Positions 1 through 8,314 of a DNA stretch of 64,000 nt are shown one piece after another; position 1 is the first letter of the stretch, and each line of letters begins with the position of its first letter. The DNA is from Magnetospirillum sp. WYHS-4 (GTDB lineage Bacteria; Pseudomonadota; Alphaproteobacteria; Rhodospirillales; GLO-3). The DNA is taken from contig JAMOBD010000009.1 in NCBI GenBank assembly GCA_039908345.1, positions 1 through 64,000 of the forward strand, read 5' to 3'. The notes beneath the pieces were generated by a model, which was not told where the DNA came from, searched no databases, and was given only the letters and a program-made list of their open reading frames with translations. The position numbers and the translations under genes are program-made.

Positions 1-313
1 CGCCTGTCGCGGTTGATCCTGTTCATGGCCCTGCCCCTCTACTGGGCCGTTTCCACCGGATTGTGGGGCGCCGCCAACCATCCGACGCCCGCCGAGATAA
101 ACGTCCGGCCGCTCCCCCCGCAAGGCGGCGCGCAGCTTGATATCCCTCTTCACGCGCGACATCCAGCGCCTCCACTCCCCTGCCACTCCTCTGGCGGGCC
201 TGGAATCGCCGCTATTGACGGGGAAGACCGTTCCGGGATAACCGATCCCGTTCCGGCTCACCGCCCGTTCGCGGGGCAGCCGGCCATTCCGTTCGTCGGT
301 GGCGTGCTTTTTC
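1..313. other. Left-edge stretch with no recognised gene
   Basis: No gene can be assigned here. The first plus-strand frame begins with a hydrophobic stretch (about residues 4-22) but has no stop before the penicillin-binding protein reading frame, and it resembles no protein I know. The usual neighbour of this PBP in related bacteria, an N-acetylmuramoyl-L-alanine amidase, is not visible. A gene entering from the left edge on either strand cannot be excluded. Confidence 0.4.
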
Positions 314-2857
314 ATGTTGATGCGACTGATCCGCTTCGTCGCCATGCTGTTCGGCATCGCCACGGTCCTGGCCATCGCCGGGGCCGTCGGGGCGGTCTAT
401 GTCTTCCACGAGTTCGGGCGCGATCTGCCCGACTACCGCCAACTGGCCGACTACGAACCGCCGGTGACCACCCGCGTCCATGCCGGCGACGGCCGCCTGC
501 TGGCCGAATACGCGGTGGAAAAGCGCGTCTTCGTGCCCATCCACGTCATGCCCAAGCATGTGGTGCAGGCCTTCCTGTCGGCCGAGGACAAGCACTTCTA
601 CCAGCACCAGGGTATCGATCCCTTGGGCATCGTCCGCGCCGCGCTGACCAACGTCAAGCAGATGGGTTCGGGCCGCCGCCCGGCCGGCGCTTCCACCATC
701 ACCCAGCAGGTGGCCAAGAACTTCCTCTTGACCAACGAGGTTTCCATCGCCCGCAAGATCAAGGAGGCCATCCTGGCCTTCCGTATCGAGCAGGCTTTCA
801 GCAAGCAGCGCATCCTGGAGCTTTATCTCAACGAGATCTACCTGGGGTTCAGCGCCTACGGCGTGGCCGCCGCCTCGGTGAACTATTTCAACAAGTCCCT
901 GGACGAACTGACGGTGGCCGAAGCGGCTTACCTGGCCGCCCTGCCCAAGGCGCCCAACAACTATCACCCCATCCAGAAGCACGAGGCCGCCAAGGCACGG
1001 CGCGACTGGGTGATCTCGCGCATGGAAGAAGACGGCGTCCTCACCGCCCAGGAGGCCCAGGCCGCCATGGCCGACCCCTTGATCGTCCGCCAGCGCAACG
1101 AGGGCGAGCAGGTGCGCGCCGACGTCTTCGCCGAGGAGGTGCGGCGCGAACTGGCCCAGCGCTTCGGCGAAACCGCTCTCTACAAGGGCGGTCTTCTGGT
1201 GCGCACCACCCTCGATCCCCGTCTGCAGGACATCGCCGTGCGGGCCTTGCGCCGCGGCCTGGAACGCTACGACCGTCGCCACGGCTGGCGGGGTCCGCTC
1301 AACCGGATCGACATCGCCGGCGACTGGATGCCGACCTTGCGGTCCATCGAGCGGCCCAAGGGCACAGATCCCAATTGGACCTTGGCGGTAGTCATCCACA
1401 TGGACGACGCCTTGGCGGAAATCGGCTTGCCCAACGGCACGCGTGGGCGCATCCCGCTGTCCGAGATGAAATGGGCCCGCGCCCAGCGCCGCGACGACGA
1501 CGGCGACGAAACCCTGGGGCCCCCGGTGAAAAAGCCGGCCGAGGTGGTCGGGCCGGGCGATGTGATCCTGGTGGAATCCCTGGCCGGCAGGCCGGTGGAC
1601 GGCGAGCCGGATACCGACGAACCGCCCGTCGACGCCAAGGGCAAGCCCCTGCCGCCCAAGCCGCTGCATCCGGCGGGCATCTACGGCCTGCGCCAGGTCC
1701 CGGAAATCGACGGCGCCATCGTGGCGCTCGATCCCCACACCGGGCGGGTGCTGGCCATGGTCGGCGGCTACGCCTACGAGCGCAGCCAGTTCAACCGGGC
1801 CGTCCAGGCCCACCGCCAGCCGGGGTCGGCCTTCAAGCCCTTCGTCTACCTGCCGGCCCTGGAAGAAGGGTACACGCCGTCCACCCTGATCCTGGATGCC
1901 CCCTTCGTCATCGACCAGGGGCCGGGTCTGCCCAAGTGGCGTCCCGAGAACTATACCCAGAAGTTCTACGGCCCCAGCACGATGCGTTTGGGGATCGAGA
2001 AGTCGCGCAACCTGATGACCGTGCGCCTGGCCCAGACCATCGGCATGGAAAAGGTGGTGGATTCCGCCAAGCGCTTCCACGTGGTCGATTCCATGGACGC
2101 CCTGCTTTCGGCGGCGCTCGGATCGACCGAGACCTCGCTGCTGCGCCTGACCACCGCCTACGCCATGCTGGTCAACGGCGGCAAGGCGATCACCCCGTCC
2201 CTGATCGACCGCATCCAGGACCGCAACGGCCGGACCGTGTTCCGCCACGACGCCCGCCCCTGCGCCAGTTGCCGGGCGTTGCAATGGGCCGGCCAGGAAG
2301 TTCCCGCGATCCCCGACAACCGCAAGCCGGTGACCGATCCGGCTTCCGCCTACCAGATGGTCTCCATGTTGCAGGGCGTGGTGGAACGGGGTACCGGCAC
2401 CTCGATCAAGGCGGTGGGCAAGCCGCTGGCCGGCAAGACCGGCACCACCAACAACAGCATGGACACTTGGTTCGTCGGCTTTTCCCCCGATCTGGCGGTG
2501 GGGGTCTTCATGGGCTACGACGAACTGCGGCCCCTGGGCAAGAAGGAGACCGGCGGTTCGGTCTCGGCGCCCATTTTTCGCGACTTCATGATGGAAGCCT
2601 TGAAGGGCAAGCCGGCGACTCCCTTCCGCATTCCCCCCGGCATCCGCATGGTGCGCGTCAAAGCCAGCGACGGCCGTCCGGCGGGGCCGGGCGACACCGA
2701 CGTCATCCTGGAAGCCTTCAAGCCCGACAACGTCCCTTCCGGCCGGGGCGAGGTCCTGGAAGGCCGGGGCAGCCAGGACGGGCCCGCTTCCGGCTTCGAC
2801 GCGGTGGGCAGCGGCTCCGGCGACGCGCCGTCCAGCGGAACGGGGGGCTTGTATTGA
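314..2857 (+). CDS. mrcA: Penicillin-binding protein 1A (bifunctional glycosyltransferase/transpeptidase)
   Basis: This class A PBP polymerises and cross-links peptidoglycan at the inner membrane. The protein is about 847 aa, normal for PBP1A. It has a short cytoplasmic tail and one TM helix (about residues 4-25), then a GT51 glycosyltransferase domain with the catalytic Glu in a SAEDKHFYQHQG motif and the STITQQVAKN motif. The transpeptidase domain carries SAFK (Ser about 505) and KTGTT (Lys about 708). An inserted acidic and proline-rich domain (about residues 385-450) lies between them, as in other alphaproteobacterial PBP1A. I chose the ATG at 314; an in-frame GTG at 299 and an ATG at 320 are alternatives. 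The tail is Gly/Ser-rich. The gene appears monocistronic; a hemerythrin gene follows on the same strand. Confidence 0.95.
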   Translation: MLMRLIRFVAMLFGIATVLAIAGAVGAVYVFHEFGRDLPDYRQLADYEPPVTTRVHAGDGRLLAEYAVEKRVFVPIHVMPKHVVQAFLSAEDKHFYQHQGIDPLGIVRAALTNVKQMGSGRRPAGASTITQQVAKNFLLTNEVSIARKIKEAILAFRIEQAFSKQRILELYLNEIYLGFSAYGVAAASVNYFNKSLDELTVAEAAYLAALPKAPNNYHPIQKHEAAKARRDWVISRMEEDGVLTAQEAQAAMADPLIVRQRNEGEQVRADVFAEEVRRELAQRFGETALYKGGLLVRTTLDPRLQDIAVRALRRGLERYDRRHGWRGPLNRIDIAGDWMPTLRSIERPKGTDPNWTLAVVIHMDDALAEIGLPNGTRGRIPLSEMKWARAQRRDDDGDETLGPPVKKPAEVVGPGDVILVESLAGRPVDGEPDTDEPPVDAKGKPLPPKPLHPAGIYGLRQVPEIDGAIVALDPHTGRVLAMVGGYAYERSQFNRAVQAHRQPGSAFKPFVYLPALEEGYTPSTLILDAPFVIDQGPGLPKWRPENYTQKFYGPSTMRLGIEKSRNLMTVRLAQTIGMEKVVDSAKRFHVVDSMDALLSAALGSTETSLLRLTTAYAMLVNGGKAITPSLIDRIQDRNGRTVFRHDARPCASCRALQWAGQEVPAIPDNRKPVTDPASAYQMVSMLQGVVERGTGTSIKAVGKPLAGKTGTTNNSMDTWFVGFSPDLAVGVFMGYDELRPLGKKETGGSVSAPIFRDFMMEALKGKPATPFRIPPGIRMVRVKASDGRPAGPGDTDVILEAFKPDNVPSGRGEVLEGRGSQDGPASGFDAVGSGSGDAPSSGTGGLY

Positions 2858-2870
2858 CCCGCCGGAAAGT

Positions 2871-2894
2871 GTGAATATTCACCCGAACGGGTGA
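2871..2894. promoter_or_regulatory. Two overlapping palindromes upstream of the hemerythrin gene
   Basis: GTGAATATTCAC (2871-2882) is a perfect 12-bp palindrome. It runs directly into TCACCCGAACGGGTGA (2879-2894), an inverted repeat with 7-bp arms and a 2-nt centre. Both lie just before the hemerythrin ATG at 2916. They could be operator sites or, for the second, a small hairpin near the ribosome binding site. The assignment is inference from symmetry and position only. Confidence 0.35.
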
Positions 2895-2915
2895 TTGGGG
2901 AACAGGGACCGTCCA

Positions 2916-3317
2916 ATGGCCTTTCTCGACTGGAAGGACAAGATGAGCGTCGGCAACGACGCATTGGACACCGACCACAAGAAGCTGGTCGGGTTCATCA
3001 ACGATTTGCACGACCGCATGGACGGCAACCCCGATCCGGAGATCGTGGCCAGGATCGTGGACAAGCTCATCGACTTCGCCCAATACCACTTCGAGTTCGA
3101 GGAGAAGCTGCTCCGACTCTGCCGCTATCCCGAACTGGACCGCCACAAGGAACGGCATAAGGACTTGCTGGACCGCCTGCACGAGATGCGCGACAGCTAC
3201 GCCGCCTCGCCCAGCGACTTCCGCCTGATCGGCATTTTCGACTTCCTGTCCAATTGGCTGATGAAGCACGTGCTGCGGGAAGACATGGCCTACAAGCCCT
3301 TCATCGAGCGGAAGTAG
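2916..3317 (+). CDS. Bacteriohemerythrin
   Basis: A stand-alone hemerythrin-domain protein of 133 aa that should bind O2 (or NO) at a non-heme di-iron centre in the cytoplasm. The ligand pattern is present in order: His in the DTDH motif, His and Glu in HFEFEE, two His in HKERH, and His and Asp in the HVLRED motif. No other domain is fused. The start is the ATG at 2916, followed by the typical MAFLDW opening; a TTG at 2895 is a less likely alternative. Such proteins are common in microaerophilic magnetospirilla. Its position just before an oxygen-sensitive nif operon fits a role in oxygen buffering or delivery, but that link is inference. Confidence 0.92.
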   Translation: MAFLDWKDKMSVGNDALDTDHKKLVGFINDLHDRMDGNPDPEIVARIVDKLIDFAQYHFEFEEKLLRLCRYPELDRHKERHKDLLDRLHEMRDSYAASPSDFRLIGIFDFLSNWLMKHVLREDMAYKPFIERK

Positions 3318-3353
3318 CCGTCCGCCCCTTGTCGGCCTTGTCCGACAATCCCC

Positions 3354-3369
3354 TGTCGGTCTTGCGACA
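3354..3369 (+). promoter_or_regulatory. NifA upstream activator sequence
   Basis: TGTCGGTCTTGCGACA fits the NifA consensus TGT-N10-ACA exactly. Its centre lies about 76 bp upstream of the start expected from the sigma-54 promoter at 3411. A second, imperfect site (TGT-N12-ACA) lies at 3330-3347. The pairing with a perfect -24/-12 element makes NifA control of nifE very likely. Confidence 0.8.
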
Positions 3370-3410
3370 GGCCTCCCTGGAACCTCCTGGAAATCCGCGG
3401 CTTTCCCGAC

Positions 3411-3426
3411 TGGCACGGGCTTTGCT
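3411..3426 (+). promoter_or_regulatory. Sigma-54 (-24/-12) promoter of the nifE operon
   Basis: TGGCACGGGCTTTGCT matches the RpoN consensus TGGCACG-N4-TTGC exactly, with GG at 3412-3413 and GC at 3424-3425 and the required 10-bp spacing. Transcription should start near 3437, about 20 nt before the nifE ATG. The sigma factor it needs is encoded in this window (11633-13180). Confidence 0.88.
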
Positions 3427-3457
3427 GCTGTAGGCCCGTCAGGTTGCGGAGGCCGCC

Positions 3458-4840
3458 ATGCTGAAGCAGAAGGTCCAAGGTCTGTTCGACGAGCCGGGCT
3501 GCGCCGCCAACCGGGCCAAGTCGGACGGTGCGCGCAAGAAGGGTTGCGGCAAGGCCCTGGTGCCGGGCGCCGCGGCCGGCGGCTGCGCCTTCGACGGCGC
3601 CAAGATCTGCTTGCAGCCCATCGCCGATGCCGCTCATCTGGTGCATGGACCCCTGGCCTGCGAGGGTAACAGCTGGGACAGCCGCCACGCCCTCAGTTCC
3701 GGCCCCACTCTCTACCGCACCGGCTTTACCACCGACCTGTCCGAATTCGACATCATCCATGGCGGCGAGAAAAGGCTCTACCGTGCGATCAAGGAGATCG
3801 TCGCCCGGTACGATCCGCCCGCCGTCTTCGTCTACCAGACCTGCGTGCCGGCCCTGATCGGCGACGACGTCGTGCGCGTCTGCCGCCACGCCTCGGAAAA
3901 GCTGGGCCGGCCGGTGATCCCCGTCGAGGCGCCGGGGTTCGTCGGTTCCAAGAACCTGGGCAACAAGCTGGGCGGCGAGGCTTTGCTGGACTACGTCATC
4001 GGCACCCGCGAGCCGGCGGTATCCACCCCCACCGACATCAACATCCTGGGCGAATACAACGTGGCCGGCGAAATGTGGCAGGTCACGCCGCTGTTCGCGC
4101 GCCTGGGGATACGCATTCTCGCTTCCGTCACCGGCGACGGGCGTTATGCCGACGTCGCCGCCGCCCATCGCGCCCGGGTCAACATGCTGGTTTGCAGCCA
4201 AGCGTTGATCGCGCTCGCGCGGAAGATGGAGGAACGGTGGGGCATTCCCTATTTCGAGGGCTCGTTCTACGGCATCTCCGATACCTCGGAGGCCTTGCGC
4301 ACCACCGCCCGCCTGCTGGTGGCGCGGGGCGCGCCGACCGACTTGGCGGCGCGTACCGAAGCCCTGATCGCCGAGGAGGAAGCCAAGGCCTGGGCCCGCC
4401 TGGCGGAATTCCGACCCCGTCTGGCCGGCAAGCGGGTGCTGCTCTACACCGGCGGCGTCAAGTCCTGGTCGGTGGTGGCGGCACTCCAGGAAGTCGGCAT
4501 GACCGTCGTCGGAACCTCGGTGCGCAAGTCCACGGAAGGCGACAAGGAGCGCATCCGCTCCCTGATGGGCGAGGAAGCCCCCATGTTCGACGCCATCCCG
4601 CCCCGCGAAATGTACCGCATGCTGAAGGAAGGCGAGGCAGACATCATGCTGTCGGGCGGGCGCACCCAGTTCGTCGCCCTGAAGGCCCGCGTGCCCTGGC
4701 TGGACATCAACCAGGAACGATCCCACGCCTACGCCGGCTACGTCGGCATGGTGGAACTGGTGCGGCGCATCGACCTGGCCCTGTCCAATCCCGTCTGGGC
4801 CCAGGTGCGTGCCCCGGCGCCTTGGGAAGGGGAGGCCTGA
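3458..4840 (+). CDS. nifE: Nitrogenase iron-molybdenum cofactor biosynthesis protein NifE
   Basis: NifE forms the NifEN scaffold on which the NifB cofactor matures to FeMo-co before transfer to NifDK. The 460-aa protein shows the nitrogenase component 1 fold. Cys43 (GGCAFDGAK), Cys68 (GPLACEGN) and Cys129 (VYQTCV) sit where cluster ligands are expected. The ITPLF-like WQVTPLF and the [11 protein letters not shown] segment are typical of NifE. It is the first gene behind the sigma-54 promoter, and nifN starts 3 nt after its stop, so the pair is co-translated. nifHDK is not in this window. Confidence 0.97.
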   Translation: MLKQKVQGLFDEPGCAANRAKSDGARKKGCGKALVPGAAAGGCAFDGAKICLQPIADAAHLVHGPLACEGNSWDSRHALSSGPTLYRTGFTTDLSEFDIIHGGEKRLYRAIKEIVARYDPPAVFVYQTCVPALIGDDVVRVCRHASEKLGRPVIPVEAPGFVGSKNLGNKLGGEALLDYVIGTREPAVSTPTDINILGEYNVAGEMWQVTPLFARLGIRILASVTGDGRYADVAAAHRARVNMLVCSQALIALARKMEERWGIPYFEGSFYGISDTSEALRTTARLLVARGAPTDLAARTEALIAEEEAKAWARLAEFRPRLAGKRVLLYTGGVKSWSVVAALQEVGMTVVGTSVRKSTEGDKERIRSLMGEEAPMFDAIPPREMYRMLKEGEADIMLSGGRTQFVALKARVPWLDINQERSHAYAGYVGMVELVRRIDLALSNPVWAQVRAPAPWEGEA

Positions 4841-4843
4841 GAC

Positions 4844-6178
4844 ATGACCGAAGCCCCCCGCAAGGCCTGCGCCGTCAATCCGTTGAAAAGCAGCGCGCCT
4901 TTGGGCGCGGCGCTCGCCTTCCTGGGAATCGACGGCTGCCTGCCCCTGTTCCATGGCTCCCAGGGCTGCACCGCCTTCGCCCTGGTGCTGATGGTCCGCC
5001 ATTTTCGCGAGGCCATCCCCTTGCAGACCACGGCGATGAACGAGATTTCCACCATCCTGGGCGGTTCGGACAACGTGGAACAGGCCCTGGTCAACATCGT
5101 CGGCCGCACGAAGCCCAAGGTGATCGGCCTCTGCACCACGGCGCTCACGGAGACCCGCGGCGAGGACTTCTCGGGCGACCTGCGCCTGACGCTGGCCCGC
5201 CGCGACGACCTGGGAGAGACGGCGGTGGTGGTGGCTTCCACCCCCGACTTCGACGGCGGCCTGGAGACCGGCTGGAGCAAGGCGGTAACCGCCATGGTCG
5301 AACAACTGGTCCCCGCGGGGCCGCGCGAAGTGGTAGCGCCCCGCCAAGTCAACCTGCTGGCCGGCAGCCACCTGACCCCGGGTGACGTCGAGGAACTGCG
5401 TGAGATCGCCGAATCCTTCGGCCTTGATGTCATCTTGCTGCCCGATCTGGCCGGTTCGTTGGACGGGCATGTGCCCGACCGCTACATCCCCACCACCTAC
5501 GGCGGCACCCGGCTGGAGGACATCCGCCGCATGGGGCGCTCGATGCTCACGCTGGCCCTGGGCGAACAGATGCGCCCCGCCGCCGAAGCCCTGGAACGCC
5601 AAGCCGGCGTGCCCTTCCGGGTGCTGGACCGCCTGACCGGGCTGGAAGCCTCCGACACCCTGGTTGCGGTCCTGGCCGAACTGTCGGGACGTCCGGTGCC
5701 GCCCAAGCTCCGCCGCCAGCGCAGCCAACTGGTCGATGCCATGTTGGACGGGCATTTCTTCTTCGGCGGCAAAAGCATCGCCCTGGCCGGGGAGCCGGAT
5801 CTGCTGTGGGCCCTGGGCTCGTTCCTTGCCGGCCTGGGGGCAAAGATCGCCGTCGCCGTCGCCACCGACGGCCGGTCGCCCCTGCTGGCCCGACTGCCCG
5901 CCGCCAAAGCCTTCGTCGGCGACCTGGGCGACCTGGAAGATGCCGCCGCCGGCTGCCACCTGATCGTCGCCCCGGCCCACGGCCGCCAGGCCGGGGACCG
6001 GCTGGGCATTCCCCTGTTCCGGGCCGGCTTCCCGGTCTTCGACCGCCTGGGCGGGCCGCAACGGGTGAGCGTCGGCTACCGGGGCACCCGCGAGCTGCTG
6101 TTCGCTGTCGCCAATCTCCTGATCGAGGCCGATTCCGGCCACGAGGTCGCCCATGATGCGCAAACTGCGGCTGGTTGA
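4844..6178 (+). CDS. nifN: Nitrogenase iron-molybdenum cofactor biosynthesis protein NifN
   Basis: NifN is the partner of NifE in the FeMo-co assembly scaffold. The 444-aa sequence starts with the AVNPLKSSAPLGAALAFLG segment diagnostic of NifN, followed by GCLPLFHGSQGCTAFA with the conserved Cys, and later DFDGGLETGW. Length is normal. Its 3' end overlaps the start of nifX by 26 nt, which argues for translational coupling through the operon. Confidence 0.97.
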   Translation: MTEAPRKACAVNPLKSSAPLGAALAFLGIDGCLPLFHGSQGCTAFALVLMVRHFREAIPLQTTAMNEISTILGGSDNVEQALVNIVGRTKPKVIGLCTTALTETRGEDFSGDLRLTLARRDDLGETAVVVASTPDFDGGLETGWSKAVTAMVEQLVPAGPREVVAPRQVNLLAGSHLTPGDVEELREIAESFGLDVILLPDLAGSLDGHVPDRYIPTTYGGTRLEDIRRMGRSMLTLALGEQMRPAAEALERQAGVPFRVLDRLTGLEASDTLVAVLAELSGRPVPPKLRRQRSQLVDAMLDGHFFFGGKSIALAGEPDLLWALGSFLAGLGAKIAVAVATDGRSPLLARLPAAKAFVGDLGDLEDAAAGCHLIVAPAHGRQAGDRLGIPLFRAGFPVFDRLGGPQRVSVGYRGTRELLFAVANLLIEADSGHEVAHDAQTAAG

Positions 6179-6623
6179 AGCCGAACCGCAAGGAAAGGAA
6201 GGGGCCATGAAGGTCGCCATCGCCACCACCGACATGCAGGCCCTGAACGCCCATTTCGGCAGCACCCCCAAGTTCGCCGTCTACGAGGTGACCAAGGCCG
6301 ACTGGCGCTTCGTCGAGGCGCTGGAATTCGGCGCCGTGTCCGACCAGTCCGGGCAGCATGCCGACGACGGCGAGGACCGCATCGGCCAGAAGGTGGAAGC
6401 CCTGAAAGGTTGCGCCCTGGTCTTCGTGCTGGCCATCGGCGGGCCGGCCGCCGCCAAGGTGGTCAACGCCCGTGTCCATCCGATCAAGGTGCCCGAGCCC
6501 CAGCCCATCGAGCAGGTGCTGGACCGGGTGAGGACCATGCTGTCAGGCACGCCCCCGCCCTGGTTGCGCAAGGCGATGGGCGGAAGCGCCCCGGCCGATC
6601 TGGATGAGGAGGACCGGCCATGA
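6153..6623 (+). CDS. nifX: Nitrogen fixation protein NifX
   Basis: NifX is a small cytoplasmic protein that binds FeMo-co precursors during transfer between NifB, NifEN and apo-nitrogenase. The 156-aa protein has the MRKLRLVE start, the KVAIATTDMQALNAHFGS core and the SDQSGQHADDGEDRIGQKVE segment characteristic of the NifX/NafY/VnfX fold. I keep the ATG at 6153 because the MMRKLRL start is conserved in NifX; this places the start inside nifN. The next gene begins within its last codons (ATGA overlap at 6620). Confidence 0.95.
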   Translation: MMRKLRLVEAEPQGKEGAMKVAIATTDMQALNAHFGSTPKFAVYEVTKADWRFVEALEFGAVSDQSGQHADDGEDRIGQKVEALKGCALVFVLAIGGPAAAKVVNARVHPIKVPEPQPIEQVLDRVRTMLSGTPPPWLRKAMGGSAPADLDEEDRP

Positions 6624-7072
6624 ACGACACCGATCGGGGGCTGGAGACCCCCTTCGTCAAGACCCTGGCGTCCATCGTGCGCGCCGAGGACCGATTCGGG
6701 GTCTGGGAAGGCCGGTCGGATGCCGACCTGTTGGCCGATTTCATCGTCACTCGGGAGCAGCGCCGCGAAATGCCCTTGATGGCCGATCCCGATCCCGACC
6801 TGCTGGCCCGGCTGGAACAGTTCCACAAGGCCGTCGGGCTGACCATCGAGAAGGAAACCGGCCTGATGGCCAGCCCCATGATGACCATGCATCATGAAGG
6901 ATTCGGACGCGTGGTGCTGCTGGCCGGTCGCCTGGTGGTGCTCAGCCGCCATTTGCGCGACGTCCACCGCTTCGGCTTCGAAAGCTTCGCCAAGCTGGCG
7001 GACCAGGGCATGAAGCTGGTCGCCGACGGGCTGGCCGCCATCGAAAAGTTCCCGGACGCGGCGAGGGCCTGA
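6620..7072 (+). CDS. NifX-associated nitrogen fixation protein (DUF269)
   Basis: A 150-aa protein of the DUF269 family, found almost always directly after nifX in diazotrophs. Recognisable features are the FVKTLASIVRAEDRFGVWE opening and the GFGRVVLLAGRLVVLSRHLRDVHRFGF core. Its biochemical role is not settled; context ties it to FeMo-co handling. The start overlaps nifX by 4 nt and the downstream gene starts 3 nt after its stop, so it lies inside the operon. Confidence 0.93.
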   Translation: MNDTDRGLETPFVKTLASIVRAEDRFGVWEGRSDADLLADFIVTREQRREMPLMADPDPDLLARLEQFHKAVGLTIEKETGLMASPMMTMHHEGFGRVVLLAGRLVVLSRHLRDVHRFGFESFAKLADQGMKLVADGLAAIEKFPDAARA

Positions 7073-7075
7073 ACC

Positions 7076-7276
7076 ATGGGCGAGATCGACGACCTGAAGG
7101 CGGACTTGCGCAAGCTGTCGGCCCGCGCCACCACCTGGAAGATGAACCTGCACGACCTGTCCGAGGAACTTCCCGTAAACTGGGAGACCATCCCGGAGAT
7201 CGCGCGCCAGACCCACGAGGCCTACGCCAAGCTCGCGGAGGCCAAGGCCAAACTCGCCGCCCTGGGCGGCGCCTGA
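7076..7276 (+). CDS. Small nif-operon protein (DUF683/CCE_0567-like)
   Basis: A 66-aa, mostly helical protein with repeated heptad-like patterns, containing the LPVNWETIPEIARQTHEAYAKL-type segment typical of DUF683 proteins next to DUF269 genes. Members have been described as small metal-binding coiled-coil proteins. Function in nitrogen fixation is unknown. It sits between the DUF269 gene and fdxB with short gaps and an RBS-like purine run at its end for the next gene. Confidence 0.85.
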   Translation: MGEIDDLKADLRKLSARATTWKMNLHDLSEELPVNWETIPEIARQTHEAYAKLAEAKAKLAALGGA

Positions 7277-7292
7277 CAAGGAGCGAAGCACC

Positions 7293-7592
7293 ATGACGGT
7301 GGCAACCCTGGTTACCCGCGACGGCAGTCCCTGGATTCCCCGGTACCTGCTGGAGATCGACGCCGAATCCTGCATCGGCTGCGGTCGCTGCTTCAAGGTT
7401 TGCGGGCGCGGCGTGATGAACCTGAAGGGCGTGGACGAGGACGGCAATCTGGTGGCGGTCGATCCCGACCTGGACGACGACGACGAATTCGAACGCAAGG
7501 TCATGGTGGTGGACAAGGGCGGCGCCTGCATCGGCTGCGGCGCCTGCGGCCGGGTCTGCTCCAAGAACTGCCAGACCCACGGGACCGCCTAG
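7293..7592 (+). CDS. fdxB: Nif-specific ferredoxin III (2[4Fe-4S])
   Basis: A 99-aa ferredoxin with two cluster motifs, CIGCGRCFKVCGRG near residue 29 and CIGCGACGRVCSKNC near residue 79, separated by an acidic stretch (DPDLDDDDEFE). This long-spaced architecture is that of FdxB/ferredoxin III found in nif operons, where it probably feeds electrons to cofactor assembly or nitrogenase reductase. The start has a good RBS (AAGGAG) at 7279-7284. Confidence 0.95.
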   Translation: MTVATLVTRDGSPWIPRYLLEIDAESCIGCGRCFKVCGRGVMNLKGVDEDGNLVAVDPDLDDDDEFERKVMVVDKGGACIGCGACGRVCSKNCQTHGTA

Positions 7593-7602
7593 GAGACCGG
7601 CC

Positions 7603-8178
7603 ATGACGGACTATGGGCGCCTGATGGCCGACCGGGGCGAAGGCGACGCCTTCGACCGGCACGTCTTCGCCGGCGTCCTGGCCGTCGCCATCCAGGAGGG
7701 CGGGCCGCTCACCGAGGCTCTCGGATTGTCCCCGGACGCTCTGGGGGACTTGGTGGCGCGCTACTTCCCCGGCGCCCGTTCCGTCCTCCTGGAGCTTGTC
7801 CCGCCCCTCGATCCGGACCGCGCGGCCATCGAGGAGGCGGACCTCCGCCAGCTGTTGCTCGATCACCGGACGGCGGATCGGCCGGAGGAGGGCTGGCTGG
7901 CCGCCATCGTCGCCCGGCGCAGCCAGCGCCCCCACCATCTTTGGCAGGATCTGGGACTCCATTGCCGCCAGGACCTGTCGCGCCTGCTCGCCCGCCACTT
8001 CGCCCCCTTGGCGGCCTTGAACGCGACCAACATGAAGTGGAAGAAGTTCTTCTACCGCCAACTCTGCGAACGGGAAGGCGTGCTCGTCTGCAAGGCACCC
8101 CACTGCGCCGTCTGCGACGACCGGGGGAGTTGCTTCGGCGAAGAGGCCGGATTGGCGCTGTTGCAAGGCGCCGCGTGA
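7603..8178 (+). CDS. nifQ: Nitrogen fixation protein NifQ (molybdenum donor)
   Basis: NifQ supplies molybdenum to the NifEN scaffold as part of an Fe-Mo-S cluster. The 191-aa protein has the helical NifQ core (HLWQDLGL, FAPLAALNATNMKWKKFFY) and ends with the family's cysteine signature C-X4-C-X2-C-X5-C in CKAPHCAVCDDRGSC. It is the last gene of the nifE operon here; the next gene has its own likely promoter. No clear terminator is seen after it. Confidence 0.95.
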   Translation: MTDYGRLMADRGEGDAFDRHVFAGVLAVAIQEGGPLTEALGLSPDALGDLVARYFPGARSVLLELVPPLDPDRAAIEEADLRQLLLDHRTADRPEEGWLAAIVARRSQRPHHLWQDLGLHCRQDLSRLLARHFAPLAALNATNMKWKKFFYRQLCEREGVLVCKAPHCAVCDDRGSCFGEEAGLALLQGAA

Positions 8179-8254
8179 TTTCCTTATCCGACGCCGAGCC
8201 GCATTCTTCGTTCGATAGAACGACGTTATGGGAATTGCATCATTTTCGGCACCG

Positions 8255-8284
8255 TTGACCGCCCGCCGGGCCGGGCGGCATACT
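8255..8284 (+). promoter_or_regulatory. Putative sigma-70 promoter for kdsD
   Basis: TTGACC (8255-8260) is followed after 18 bp by CATACT (8279-8284), which would start transcription near 8291, shortly before the kdsD ATG at 8315. The match is reasonable for a high-GC genome but not perfect. Confidence 0.4.
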
Positions 8285-8314
8285 GTCCTTCGGAATTTCG
8301 GAACCCTTCGCATC

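Noticed and set aside
13-2874. Very long plus-strand frame of 953 codons overlapping the first PBP gene
   Set aside because: It is a high-GC shadow: Arg/Gly/Pro-rich, no family motifs, and the overlapping frame encodes a complete PBP1A.
3290-6271. Minus-strand frame of 993 codons across nifE and nifN
   Set aside because: It is antisense to two clear nif genes and has the Gly/Gln/Arg-rich composition of GC-driven frames.
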